Assembly (NCBI GenBank): GCA_030588285.1
Contig: JAUUYK010000024.1
Coordinates: 1 to 9,515, forward strand
Source: Kiritimatiellales bacterium
GTDB lineage: Bacteria; Verrucomicrobiota; Kiritimatiellia; Kiritimatiellales; Pontiellaceae
Direction: 5' to 3'
Length of the DNA stretch: 9,515 nt
The translations under genes were made by a program, and so were the position numbers. The notes under the pieces are model-generated. The model worked only from the letters and a program-made list of their open reading frames with translations. It did no database searches and had not been told where the DNA came from. Position 1 is the first letter of the stretch, and each line of letters starts with the position of its first letter. Shown here piece after piece: positions 1-5,891 of this stretch.

Positions 1-1101
1 ATACGGATTTTTTTTGCTCCATGCGGCGAGGGTGATGCCGTCGACAAATTCGGAGAGGTAATAAAGGCTACTTCGTGGGCGTTGCGGTTCAATCACTTTG
101 GCCACATGTGGATTGTCGATCCGGGCGCCAATCCAGCTCTCCATAACAAAACGTTCGATGTAGGCATCATCATCCTCAAAATTAGCCGAGGGGGTTTTTA
201 GGGCAAAATACTCGCCGGTTTCAGTGTCTTTAACGCGGTAAACTTGGCTGCGGCTGGTGGCGTGGATCTCCTCCATAATGCGGTAGCCATCGAGCACGGA
301 GCCGATATTTAATGGCGGTGGAAAGGGAAGTTTGGTGAGACGTTGGTCGATTTCGTCGCGGGAGTTTTGGGGTAGTTTTTGGATGGTGATGAGGGCGCAA
401 CTGAGATTGTCTTTGCTGCGCATGTCGTAGGCTTCCTGCGCGAGCATGGTGCAACTTTTCTGGAGGTCAGTGCGGTTGGATTCGAGTAGGGTGATTAGGC
501 GGGCATCATCGATGTGCTCGTGGATGCCGTCGGTGGAAAGAAGGAAGATGTCGCCTTCTTCGAGGTCGGTGGTGGAGTAGTCGATGCGGGGGTGGTTATC
601 GAGCCCCATGGCGCGGGCGAGGTAGTTTTGTTCGGCGCTAACTTGTACGCTGTGGTCGGTGGTGAGTTGTTCGAGTTGTTTGTTGCGCAGGCGGTAAATT
701 CGCGTGTCGCCAATATGAAAAAGGTGCGCCGTGTGCGACTTTAGAATAAGAACGCTCAGGGTGCAGACAAAGCCTTTTTCAGCATTTCGATAGGTTTTTC
801 CACGGTTGTATAAATCGCGGTTAAGGGTGGTGAGCACGTTTTGGCCAGAGTGTTTAGTGGTCCAAATGTCGGGGCTGGCATAGAAGTCGGTAATAAAACG
901 TTGAGTGCAGAGAATGGCGGCTTCTTTGCCCGCATCAGCACTACTCACGCCATCGGCGATTGCGGCAATAATCCCTTTGTGGGTGATGAGGTGCTCGTTA
1001 TCCGGAATATGAATGGCGATTGCATCGTCGTTCGAATCTTTCCGCCCTGCCGTTGTGGCCTGGCCAATTGCAACTTCAATTTTTCCGTCGAGATGAAACA
1101 T
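1..1101 (-). CDS. PP2C phosphatase / Ser-Thr protein kinase fusion (C-terminus beyond left edge)
   Basis: Bifunctional regulatory protein; the first 367 residues are visible and the frame is open to the window edge. Residues about 8-240 form a PP2C-type (PPM) metal-dependent phosphatase domain: R20 with NDD at 24-26, ADGVSS at 49-54, HIGDTRIYRL at 129-138, LLSTDGI at 187-193 and SKDN at 229-232, which carry the usual metal-binding acidic residues. Residues about 268-367 begin a protein kinase N-lobe: a P-loop position reading IHATSRSQVY without the usual glycines, the VAIK-type lysine in FALKTP (K302), and a candidate helix-C glutamate (E321). The catalytic loop and any membrane segments would lie beyond position 1. 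The start is the first ATG after an in-frame TAA at 1141-1143; no clear Shine-Dalgarno precedes it. It lies 98 nt downstream of the nitrate transporter on the same strand, so co-transcription is likely. I recall the same pairing from Pseudomonas nasA-nirB loci, which suggests a role in nitrate assimilation; its targets are unknown. Confidence 0.9.
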   Translation of the reverse strand, partial: MFHLDGKIEVAIGQATTAGRKDSNDDAIAIHIPDNEHLITHKGIIAAIADGVSSADAGKEAAILCTQRFITDFYASPDIWTTKHSGQNVLTTLNRDLYNRGKTYRNAEKGFVCTLSVLILKSHTAHLFHIGDTRIYRLRNKQLEQLTTDHSVQVSAEQNYLARAMGLDNHPRIDYSTTDLEEGDIFLLSTDGIHEHIDDARLITLLESNRTDLQKSCTMLAQEAYDMRSKDNLSCALITIQKLPQNSRDEIDQRLTKLPFPPPLNIGSVLDGYRIMEEIHATSRSQVYRVKDTETGEYFALKTPSANFEDDDAYIERFVMESWIGARIDNPHVAKVIEPQRPRSSLYYLSEFVDGITLAAWSKKNPY

Positions 1102-1179
1102 AGCTTGAGCGATAAGGTTATGGAGAGTGTTGCGTGAAATTTAACTGTAGCGAGAAGCGGCTTCTGTTCAATAAGAATC

Positions 1180-1192
1180 ACCTTTCAAAGGT
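1180..1192. other. 13-bp perfect palindrome between nasA and the phosphatase/kinase gene
   Basis: ACCTTT, one central base and AAAGGT form a perfect inverted repeat just after the nasA stop codon. The loop is too small for a good RNA hairpin and no U-run follows on the transcribed (minus) strand, so it is not a convincing terminator. It could be a protein-binding site or chance. The rest of the 98-nt spacer shows nothing recognisable. Confidence 0.3.
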
Positions 1193-1199
1193 TACATGA

Positions 1200-2672
1200 T
1201 TAGGCCACTTCGATGAGTTGCACGTTTCCATTTTCGTCCACTTCGGCCACGTGGCCTTCGGGTTCGTTTAGGAAGGCGGTTGAAGTCAGGGTGAGTAGGG
1301 AGCAGCCGGCGATGACCATGAAGAAGGTGGAATATTCGACGAACGAGAGCACGGTTAGAAAAATTACAGCGCCGACGTTGCCGTATGCGCCAACCATTCC
1401 GGCGATTTGACCCGTCATGCGCCGTTGAATCAGCGGTACCATTGCAAATACAGCGCCTTCGCCGGCCTGCACAAAAAAGGAGCAGGCCATCGTGGCGAGC
1501 ACTGCGAGTGCAATGGGCCACGTAGCATTGATTTGGCTCAGTATAAGGTAGCCAATGGAGAGTCCCATAATGAGAACCATCAGGGTTTTTCGCCGCCCTA
1601 ATTTGTCCGAAATCCACCCCCCGCCGGGGCGAGCCACCAAATTCATGAACGCAAAGCCAGAGGCCAGGAGTCCTGCTTTAATGGGGGTGAGATCGAATAT
1701 TTCCATGAAAAAGAGCGGGAGCATGGAGACCACCGCCAGCTCGGAACCGAAGGTTACGAGGTAGGCTGCATCGAGGATTGCGACTTGTTTGAAGCGATAG
1801 TTTAGCAGGCCAGCCGAGTGATCTTTTGAAAAGAGGTGGGCATTAATGGTCCAAATTTTAACCGACTGAAAAATGAACAGGAGGAGGTAGCCGACCGCTA
1901 GCAGAATGGCCACGGGGGGGGAGATGAGCGCAATATCCGGAGTGGTGAGTTTCCAGGTTAAAATGCCGAGCGCAAGATACATCGGAATGTTCATGCCTAG
2001 ATAAAAATAGAAATCCTTTTTGCAGGAAACTTCCAGCCCACCGGCTTTTTTGGGTTTGAAGTAGGTGGCGCCTTGGGGGGTATTGCGGGCGCGGAAATAG
2101 AAGAAAATACCATAAATGAACGCTGCCGCGCCGGTCGTGGCTGTGGCATAGCGCCATCCGTTTTCGCCGCCATAGAGCAGGGCTAATGACGGGAGTGTGA
2201 TTGCCGCCGCCGCTGAACCAAAGTTACCCCATCCACCATAAATGCCCTCGGCCATGCCGACCTGTTTGGCCGGAAACCATTCTCCGACGAGCCGAATGCC
2301 AATCACAAAGCCCGCTCCTACAAAGCCGAGTAGAAAACGGAATAGCGCCAATTGCTCGAACGATTGCGAACTGGCAAAACCAAAACAGACGAATGCGGCC
2401 GAAATGAGGAGTCCACTGAATATTTTTCGTGGCCCGAACATATCGACCAAAATTCCAATCACAATTCGGGCCGGAATGGTGAGGGCCACGTTGAGGATCA
2501 GTAGGGCTTTGATCTGTTGTGGGGTCAAATCGAAGGTTGCTTTGATTGAGCTCATCAGGGGCGCATGACTAAACCAAACCACGAAGGTTAAAAAGAAGGC
2601 CACCCAGGAGAGGTGTAGGGTGCGAATGGCGGGGTTTTTTAAATCGAGCGGGTTTAGATTGGTTGATGCCAT
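1200..2672 (-). CDS. nasA: MFS nitrate/nitrite transporter (NasA/NarK family)
   Basis: Inner-membrane protein of 490 residues for nitrate uptake (or nitrate/nitrite exchange). Hydrophobic segments along the whole length fit the 12-helix major facilitator fold. Nitrate-porter hallmarks are present: an arginine in helix 2 followed by the MFS loop motif ([17 protein letters not shown]69), a second arginine in helix 8 followed by the matching loop ([17 protein letters not shown]348), and two glycine/asparagine nitrate-signature motifs, GGWGNFG at 146-152 and GAYGNVG at 428-434. In NarK and NrtA (CrnA) proteins the two arginines bind the anion. A longer, charged inter-helix loop lies around residues 197-222 and a short acidic tail ends the protein. 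GAGAAGGA a few bases before the ATG is a clear Shine-Dalgarno. A sigma-54 promoter match lies about 80 nt upstream. The neighbouring nirBD and Moco genes favour an assimilatory role, although sequence alone does not exclude a NarK-type exporter. Confidence 0.95.
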   Translation of the reverse strand: MASTNLNPLDLKNPAIRTLHLSWVAFFLTFVVWFSHAPLMSSIKATFDLTPQQIKALLILNVALTIPARIVIGILVDMFGPRKIFSGLLISAAFVCFGFASSQSFEQLALFRFLLGFVGAGFVIGIRLVGEWFPAKQVGMAEGIYGGWGNFGSAAAAITLPSLALLYGGENGWRYATATTGAAAFIYGIFFYFRARNTPQGATYFKPKKAGGLEVSCKKDFYFYLGMNIPMYLALGILTWKLTTPDIALISPPVAILLAVGYLLLFIFQSVKIWTINAHLFSKDHSAGLLNYRFKQVAILDAAYLVTFGSELAVVSMLPLFFMEIFDLTPIKAGLLASGFAFMNLVARPGGGWISDKLGRRKTLMVLIMGLSIGYLILSQINATWPIALAVLATMACSFFVQAGEGAVFAMVPLIQRRMTGQIAGMVGAYGNVGAVIFLTVLSFVEYSTFFMVIAGCSLLTLTSTAFLNEPEGHVAEVDENGNVQLIEVA

Positions 2673-2749
2673 GGTAGTCCTTCTCTAGTTTAGTTTGCTG
2701 TTGCGCTCCAAAATGGGGTTTTCTGGGTGCACTTAATAAGCGAGCCTTT

Positions 2750-2765
2750 TGCAGGAGGTGTGCCA
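2750..2765 (-). promoter_or_regulatory. Sigma-54 (-24/-12) promoter for nasA
   Basis: Read on the minus strand the site is TGGCACACCTCCTGCA. It matches the RpoN consensus TGGCACG-N4-TTGCW with the GG and GC doublets exactly 10 nt apart; the deviations are A for G after TGGCAC and C for the first T of TTGC. Transcription would start near 2739, leaving a leader of about 66 nt before the nasA ATG. Sigma-54 control by an NtrC-type activator is common for nitrate-assimilation genes. No NtrC binding site was identified with confidence upstream. Confidence 0.7.
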
Positions 2766-2862
2766 TTCTGGCGGAGATGTCTCAACCCTGTCGGGAGCAG
2801 GTGTTTAGAACGGATACGGGAAGATTACTTTTTTAAACGAGAAAACAAAAATGTAGCTTTCT

Positions 2863-2879
2863 TTTGTGTCATGTACAAA
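2863..2879. promoter_or_regulatory. Spaced inverted repeat, possible operator or enhancer site
   Basis: TTTGT, seven bases, then ACAAA form a 17-bp dyad. It lies about 130 bp upstream of the predicted nasA start site, within the usual range for an activator of a sigma-54 promoter, and about 80 bp upstream of the moaA -10-like box. It does not match a regulator consensus that I know. Arms of 5 bp in AT-rich DNA could be chance. Confidence 0.25.
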
Positions 2880-2937
2880 TGTGGCGTCTTTGATTTAATA
2901 GGTGAGTTTATCGATCGTTATTGTTTAAACGAACCGA

Positions 2938-2958
2938 TTGACATTTCCCGCATATAAT
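2938..2958 (+). promoter_or_regulatory. Possible moaA promoter elements (TTGACA and TATAAT, anomalous 9-nt spacing)
   Basis: A perfect TTGACA (2938-2943) and a perfect TATAAT (2953-2958) lie on the moaA strand about 95 nt before the start codon, but only 9 nt separate them instead of about 17. They cannot work together as a normal sigma-70 -35/-10 pair. TATAAT alone may be a -10 with a weak -35, since the bases 17 nt upstream do not resemble TTGACA. Confidence 0.35.
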
Positions 2959-3052
2959 TCAGAGTCGGTCTTTTTCCATAAAATAGGCGTTTATAGTTTG
3001 GACCCTAAATGCTGGAATTAGAGACGCAAGAACTAGAAAGAAGAGGATCGCT

Positions 3053-4078
3053 ATGTCCGAACAATCCGTTAAAGACCAACTTGGCCGACCCATGCGCGAC
3101 CTCCGCCTTTCAGTGATCGATCGCTGCAATTTCCGCTGCACCTACTGCATGCCCGCCGAAGAAGTCGGCCCCGATTTCCCCTGGCTTGGAAATTCAGACC
3201 GCCTCTCCTTCGAAGAAATGCTACGCCTCGTGCGGCACTTCGCCCGCTTCGGTGTGGAAAAAATTCGACTCACCGGGGGGGAGCCGCTCCTGCGCACCAA
3301 GCTGCCGGAATTGGTTGAAGGGTTGCGCGCCATTCCGGGCATTAAAGACATCGCCATGACGACGAACGGCATTCTCCTGCCTCGCTTTGCCGGCGATCTG
3401 AAAACCGCCGGACTCGACCGCATAACCGTCAGTCTCGATGCGCTCGACGAAAAAATATTCGGCACGATGAACGGCGGTTTCGATTCCCCCGCCGCCGTAT
3501 TAGAAGGCATCGCGGCCGCGCAAACGGCCGGATTCAGCCGGGTTAAAATCAACACCGTCATTCGCCGCGACCTCAACCTCGGCGAAGCGCTGCCCCTTCT
3601 TGAAAAATTTCGCGACACCGGAATCACCGTTCGCTTTATTGAATATATGGACGTTGGCAACGTCAACCATTGGAACCGCGAGCACGTGGTGCCGAGTGCC
3701 GAGCTGATTGAGCATATTTCAAACCACTGGAAAATTGAACCTGTCGCCAAAGACTACGCCGGTGAAGTGGCCGACCGCTATCGCTATACCGACGGCTCCG
3801 GTGAAATTGGATTTGTTTCCTCCATCAGTCAACCCTTCTGCCGGCCGTGCAATCGAAGTCGTCTTTCCGCCGATGGCAAACTCTACACCTGCCTCTTTGC
3901 CACCGACGGCGCCGACCTCCGTACCGCCTTGCGCGACGGCTCAAATGAAGCCGATATTCATGCCGCGATACGCGCGGTCTGGGAAAACCGAAACGATCAA
4001 TACAGCCAACTCCGATGGGGCGGCAGCACCAAACAGGAATCCAAAAATAAAATCGAAATGTTCTATATTGGAGGATAA
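3053..4078 (+). CDS. moaA: GTP 3',8-cyclase MoaA (radical SAM, first step of Moco synthesis)
   Basis: With S-adenosylmethionine, MoaA turns GTP into 3',8-cyclo-GTP, which MoaC converts to cyclic pyranopterin monophosphate. The 341-residue length is normal. The radical SAM motif CNFRCTYC supplies C25, C29 and C32 for the N-terminal [4Fe-4S] cluster, and GGEP at 75-78 is the SAM-binding motif. C263, C266 and C280 (CRPCNRSR and YTC) match the second [4Fe-4S] cluster that binds GTP. The chain ends in Gly-Gly, as expected for MoaA, whose C-terminal GG tail is needed for activity. AGAGGA shortly before the ATG is a good ribosome site. It is the first gene of an operon with moaD and moaE-moeB; no moaC is present in the window. 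The last codons GGA GGA TAA overlap the moaD ribosome site. Confidence 0.97.
   Translation: MSEQSVKDQLGRPMRDLRLSVIDRCNFRCTYCMPAEEVGPDFPWLGNSDRLSFEEMLRLVRHFARFGVEKIRLTGGEPLLRTKLPELVEGLRAIPGIKDIAMTTNGILLPRFAGDLKTAGLDRITVSLDALDEKIFGTMNGGFDSPAAVLEGIAAAQTAGFSRVKINTVIRRDLNLGEALPLLEKFRDTGITVRFIEYMDVGNVNHWNREHVVPSAELIEHISNHWKIEPVAKDYAGEVADRYRYTDGSGEIGFVSSISQPFCRPCNRSRLSADGKLYTCLFATDGADLRTALRDGSNEADIHAAIRAVWENRNDQYSQLRWGGSTKQESKNKIEMFYIGG
4070..4074 (+). promoter_or_regulatory. Shine-Dalgarno of moaD inside the MoaA Gly-Gly codons
   Basis: GGAGG is formed by the last two sense codons of moaA (GGA GGA) and lies 8 nt before the GTG start of moaD. This site decides the GTG start and suggests translational coupling to moaA. 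Confidence 0.75.
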
Positions 4079-4082
4079 AGAC

Positions 4083-4322
4083 GTGAAAATTAATCTCACC
4101 TACTACGCCATGTTCCGCGAAGAAGCCGGATGCAGTGGTGAAGTGCTCGAAATCGAAAACAGCGGCGCGGCCGATCTCTTTGATCGGCTCAAAATAAAAT
4201 ACAACTTTTCAATGAAACGCGCGCACGTCCGCCTGGCCATTAACGATGCCTTCGTCGATTGGGCCACCCCGTTGAGCGACGGCGATTCCGTCGTTTTTAT
4301 TCCGCCAGTTGCAGGAGGATAA
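4083..4322 (+). CDS. moaD: Molybdopterin synthase sulfur-carrier subunit MoaD
   Basis: A 79-residue ubiquitin-fold (beta-grasp) protein that carries sulfur as a C-terminal thiocarboxylate and donates it to precursor Z in the MoaD-MoaE complex. It begins MKINLTYYAMFREEAG, the usual first strand and FREEAG-type turn of MoaD, and ends FIPPVAGG; the essential terminal Gly-Gly is present. The start is GTG at 4083, chosen because it keeps the first beta-strand and has GGAGG at the right distance. The ATG at codon 10 would remove that strand. The frame stays open further upstream into moaA, but that part is a shadow of moaA. The gap to moaA is 4 nt, and the following gene starts immediately after the stop codon. 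MoaD is adenylated by MoeB, sulfurated and bound by MoaE; both of those partners are domains of the next gene product. Confidence 0.93.
   Translation: MKINLTYYAMFREEAGCSGEVLEIENSGAADLFDRLKIKYNFSMKRAHVRLAINDAFVDWATPLSDGDSVVFIPPVAGG
4314..4319 (+). promoter_or_regulatory. Shine-Dalgarno of moaE-moeB inside the MoaD Gly-Gly codons
   Basis: GGAGGA is made by the two terminal glycine codons of moaD, followed by TAA and then directly by ATG. The functional C-terminal tail of MoaD and the ribosome site of its partner gene share the same bases, so the two genes are probably translationally coupled. The spacing to the ATG is short, about 4 nt after GGAGG. Confidence 0.7.
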
Positions 4323-5774
4323 ATGTTTTTAATCTCCACCGATCCGCTCGATATTGAATCGCTCAAAATTGCGGCGGAAAATCCGCAGTGTGGGGCCTTA
4401 GTCACCTTTGAAGGTTGGGTGCGCAACCACAACGACGGGCACGACGTTACCTCGCTCGAATACGAAGCCTATGAACAAATGGCCAACCTCGAAGGCGAAC
4501 GTATTCTCGAAGAAGCCCGGCAAAAATTTGGGCTAAAACAAGCCCTCTGTATCCACCGCGTTGGGCATTTAGCTATCGGCGACATCGCCGTTTGGGTTGG
4601 CGTTTCCACCCCGCACCGCGAAGCCGCATTTAAAGCCTGCCGTTACATCATCGACGAAATTAAAGTCCGCGTCCCCATCTGGAAAAAAGAGCACTACCGT
4701 TCCGGCGATTCCGGCTGGGTCAACTGCGAAGAGTGCGCCAAGCACGGCCGCAAACCCACGATGGACTACAGCCGCCAAACCGTGCTCAAAGAAATTGGCA
4801 ACGCGGGGCAGCAAAAACTCGCCGAAAGCCGTGTGCTTGTCGTCGGTGCCGGCGGTCTTGGTTGCCCTGTGCTCGCCTACCTGGCTGGGGCCGGAATCGG
4901 CCAGATCGGAGTCGTTGAACACGACCATCTCGAGGCCAGTAATCTGCATCGGCAGTTTCTCTACACCCCGAACCGCATCGGCGAATCCAAAGCCAAACTC
5001 GCCACAGAATGGCTCCAAAATTTTAATCCAACCCTCGTGGTCGACTGCCATGAAACCCGTTTTCAATCGTTGGATGTTGAGACGTTGGAAAACTACGACG
5101 TCATCATTGAATGTTCCGACTGCATGGAGACCAAACTACAGGTAAACCGCGCCGCCCTAAAAGCCGGCATACCCGTTGTGTTTTCCAGCATCTATCAACT
5201 CGAAGGGCAAGTGCAGGTTGTCACGCCCGATTCCTCCTGTCTTGAATGTTTATACGACGGGGGTGCACCTTCCGAAGTGCCCCGTTGTGCCGAAGCCGGC
5301 GTGCTCGGTGCCGTGCCCGGCGTGCTCGGTTCCATTCAGGCCTTGGAGACCATCAAGCACCTCTTAAAGCTTGATGGACGCTTAGAAAATCAGCTCTTAC
5401 TCGTTAATTTGGCCGACTATTCGATGCGCAAAATTACCCTGCCCAAAAACAAAAACTGTCCCGCGCACGAGCTCGATATCGATCCGCCGGAACCCGTCGA
5501 TATTCTCATCGGCGAAGTCGGCCGACTTGGTAAACTCACGATCGTCGATATCCGCACCGTCGAAGAAATTGCCGCCGAACCGCTCCTGTGCGAGCACCTT
5601 CATATTCCCATGGATCAGCTGCTCAATCAGCCGCAACTCTTGGATAAAACCGCCACGCACCTACTCGTCTGTGCCGCCGGAGTTCGCACGCAATACACCG
5701 CCAGCGCCTTGAGAAGTGCTGGGTATAAAAATGTCTACTCCCTTATCGGCGGAAACCGATCGTTCGCTCAATAA
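4323..5774 (+). CDS. moaE-moeB: MoaE-MoeB-rhodanese fusion (molybdopterin synthase large subunit, MoaD adenylyltransferase, sulfurtransferase)
   Basis: A 483-residue protein with three domains in one uninterrupted frame. Residues 1-about 145 are MoaE, the catalytic subunit that forms the dithiolene: TFEGWVRNHN (28-37, conserved R34), PHR (97-99) and VPIWKKE (117-123) with the catalytic-type lysine K121. Residues about 148-385 are MoeB/ThiF-like (E1-like), which adenylates the MoaD C-terminus: GAGGLG (175-180), NLHRQ (207-211, R210), K223, D266 in ECSDC, CLEC (C306, C309) and RCAEAG (C322). The second zinc-site pair, normally CxxC, reads CPAH (C379, H382). Residues about 392-483 are a rhodanese domain with active-site loop CAAGVRT (C450), a likely persulfide carrier. 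MoeB-rhodanese fusions are known (MOCS3, MoeZR); joining MoaE in front is unusual. An in-frame ATG at codon 147 has no Shine-Dalgarno, so separate translation of MoeB is not supported. A terminator-like hairpin overlaps the stop codon. Confidence 0.93.
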   Translation: MFLISTDPLDIESLKIAAENPQCGALVTFEGWVRNHNDGHDVTSLEYEAYEQMANLEGERILEEARQKFGLKQALCIHRVGHLAIGDIAVWVGVSTPHREAAFKACRYIIDEIKVRVPIWKKEHYRSGDSGWVNCEECAKHGRKPTMDYSRQTVLKEIGNAGQQKLAESRVLVVGAGGLGCPVLAYLAGAGIGQIGVVEHDHLEASNLHRQFLYTPNRIGESKAKLATEWLQNFNPTLVVDCHETRFQSLDVETLENYDVIIECSDCMETKLQVNRAALKAGIPVVFSSIYQLEGQVQVVTPDSSCLECLYDGGAPSEVPRCAEAGVLGAVPGVLGSIQALETIKHLLKLDGRLENQLLLVNLADYSMRKITLPKNKNCPAHELDIDPPEPVDILIGEVGRLGKLTIVDIRTVEEIAAEPLLCEHLHIPMDQLLNQPQLLDKTATHLLVCAAGVRTQYTASALRSAGYKNVYSLIGGNRSFAQ

Positions 5775-5788
5775 ACCCGAGGGTTTTT
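5773..5788 (+). terminator. Short intrinsic terminator after the moa operon
   Basis: AAACCC and GGGTTT are complementary (practically a 5-bp stem with a CGAG loop) and are followed by further T residues, giving TTTTT in all. The structure starts on the last bases of the stop codon of moaE-moeB. The stem is short, so termination may be partial. Confidence 0.5.
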
Positions 5789-5797
5789 AGAAATTTA

Positions 5798-5850
5798 ATC
5801 CACAGATTACACGGATATTAAAATTCATGTAATCTGCGAAATCGGTGGAT
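5798..5850. repeat. Palindromic intergenic repeat (ATCCAC...GTGGAT type)
   Basis: Outer arms ATCCAC (5798-5803) and GTGGAT (5845-5850) and inner arms AGATTACA (5804-5811) and TGTAATCT (5828-5835) pair perfectly. Nine bases (5836-5844) on the right side have no partner, as though the left arm had lost one unit. From memory the bases resemble an intergenic repeat in several bacterial genomes in which wording like CCACAGATTACACAGATT is repeated as a long hairpin. It lies between two convergent genes, a typical site for such elements, and may also act as a bidirectional terminator or stabilise transcript ends. Confidence 0.65.
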
Positions 5851-5865
5851 AAAATACCCTCCCGT

Positions 5866-5890
5866 TCTTCGTGCTCTTGGAGTCTTCGTG
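5866..5890. repeat. Degenerate short direct repeat (TCTTCGTG x2)
   Basis: TCTTCGTG occurs at 5866-5873 and 5883-5890, with a related CTCTTGGAG stretch between them. Read on the minus strand this is CACGAAGA repeated at a 17-nt period, directly after the mob stop codon. It recalls a CACGAAG-rich intergenic repeat seen in other genomes, here in decayed form. Function unknown. Confidence 0.45.
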
Positions 5891-5891
5891 T

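Larger units (their letters stand above)
2673..3052. other. Divergent intergenic control region between nasA and moaA
   Basis: This 380-bp AT-rich region has no convincing gene. It separates nasA (leftward) from moaA (rightward) and must hold promoters for both. It contains a sigma-54 promoter match facing nasA (2750-2765), a spaced inverted repeat (2863-2879), the palindrome GTTTAAAC (2923-2930), and a TATAAT box facing moaA (2953-2958). No ribosome-dependent attenuator, Moco riboswitch or classic terminator could be recognised by eye. A 76-codon open frame at 2727-2957 on the plus strand has no recognisable protein features and overlaps the promoter elements, so it is not called. Confidence 0.7.

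Noticed and set aside
945..1181. Minus-strand 78-codon frame starting at GTG 1181 with an AAAGGT-like sequence upstream
   Set aside because: It lies mostly within the phosphatase/kinase gene in another frame and has no recognisable features.
2727..2957. 76-codon plus-strand open frame in the nasA-moaA spacer
   Set aside because: Composition shows no recognisable domain, and it overlaps the sigma-54 promoter and other promoter-like elements; more likely chance.
2999..3012. Sigma-54-like match TGGACCCTAAATGC before moaA
   Set aside because: GG and GC are separated by 9 nt instead of the required 10, and the flanking consensus is poor.
2960..3052. Moco riboswitch in the moaA leader
   Set aside because: The leader is short and no conserved multi-stem Moco motif could be recognised. 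A covariance-model search would settle it.
3708..4082. Upstream extension of the moaD frame to an ATG at 3708, giving a 204-residue protein
   Set aside because: The extension runs in another frame of moaA and is proline/serine-rich and low-complexity. MoaD is normally about 80 residues, and GTG 4083 has a proper ribosome site.
4569..5066. Long minus-strand open frames opposite moaE-moeB and moaA
   Set aside because: Antisense shadows of clearly coding sequence, with no recognisable domains.
4761..5774. Separate moeB gene starting at the internal ATG 4761
   Set aside because: The frame is continuous from MoaE, there is no Shine-Dalgarno before this ATG, and no stop codon separates the domains.
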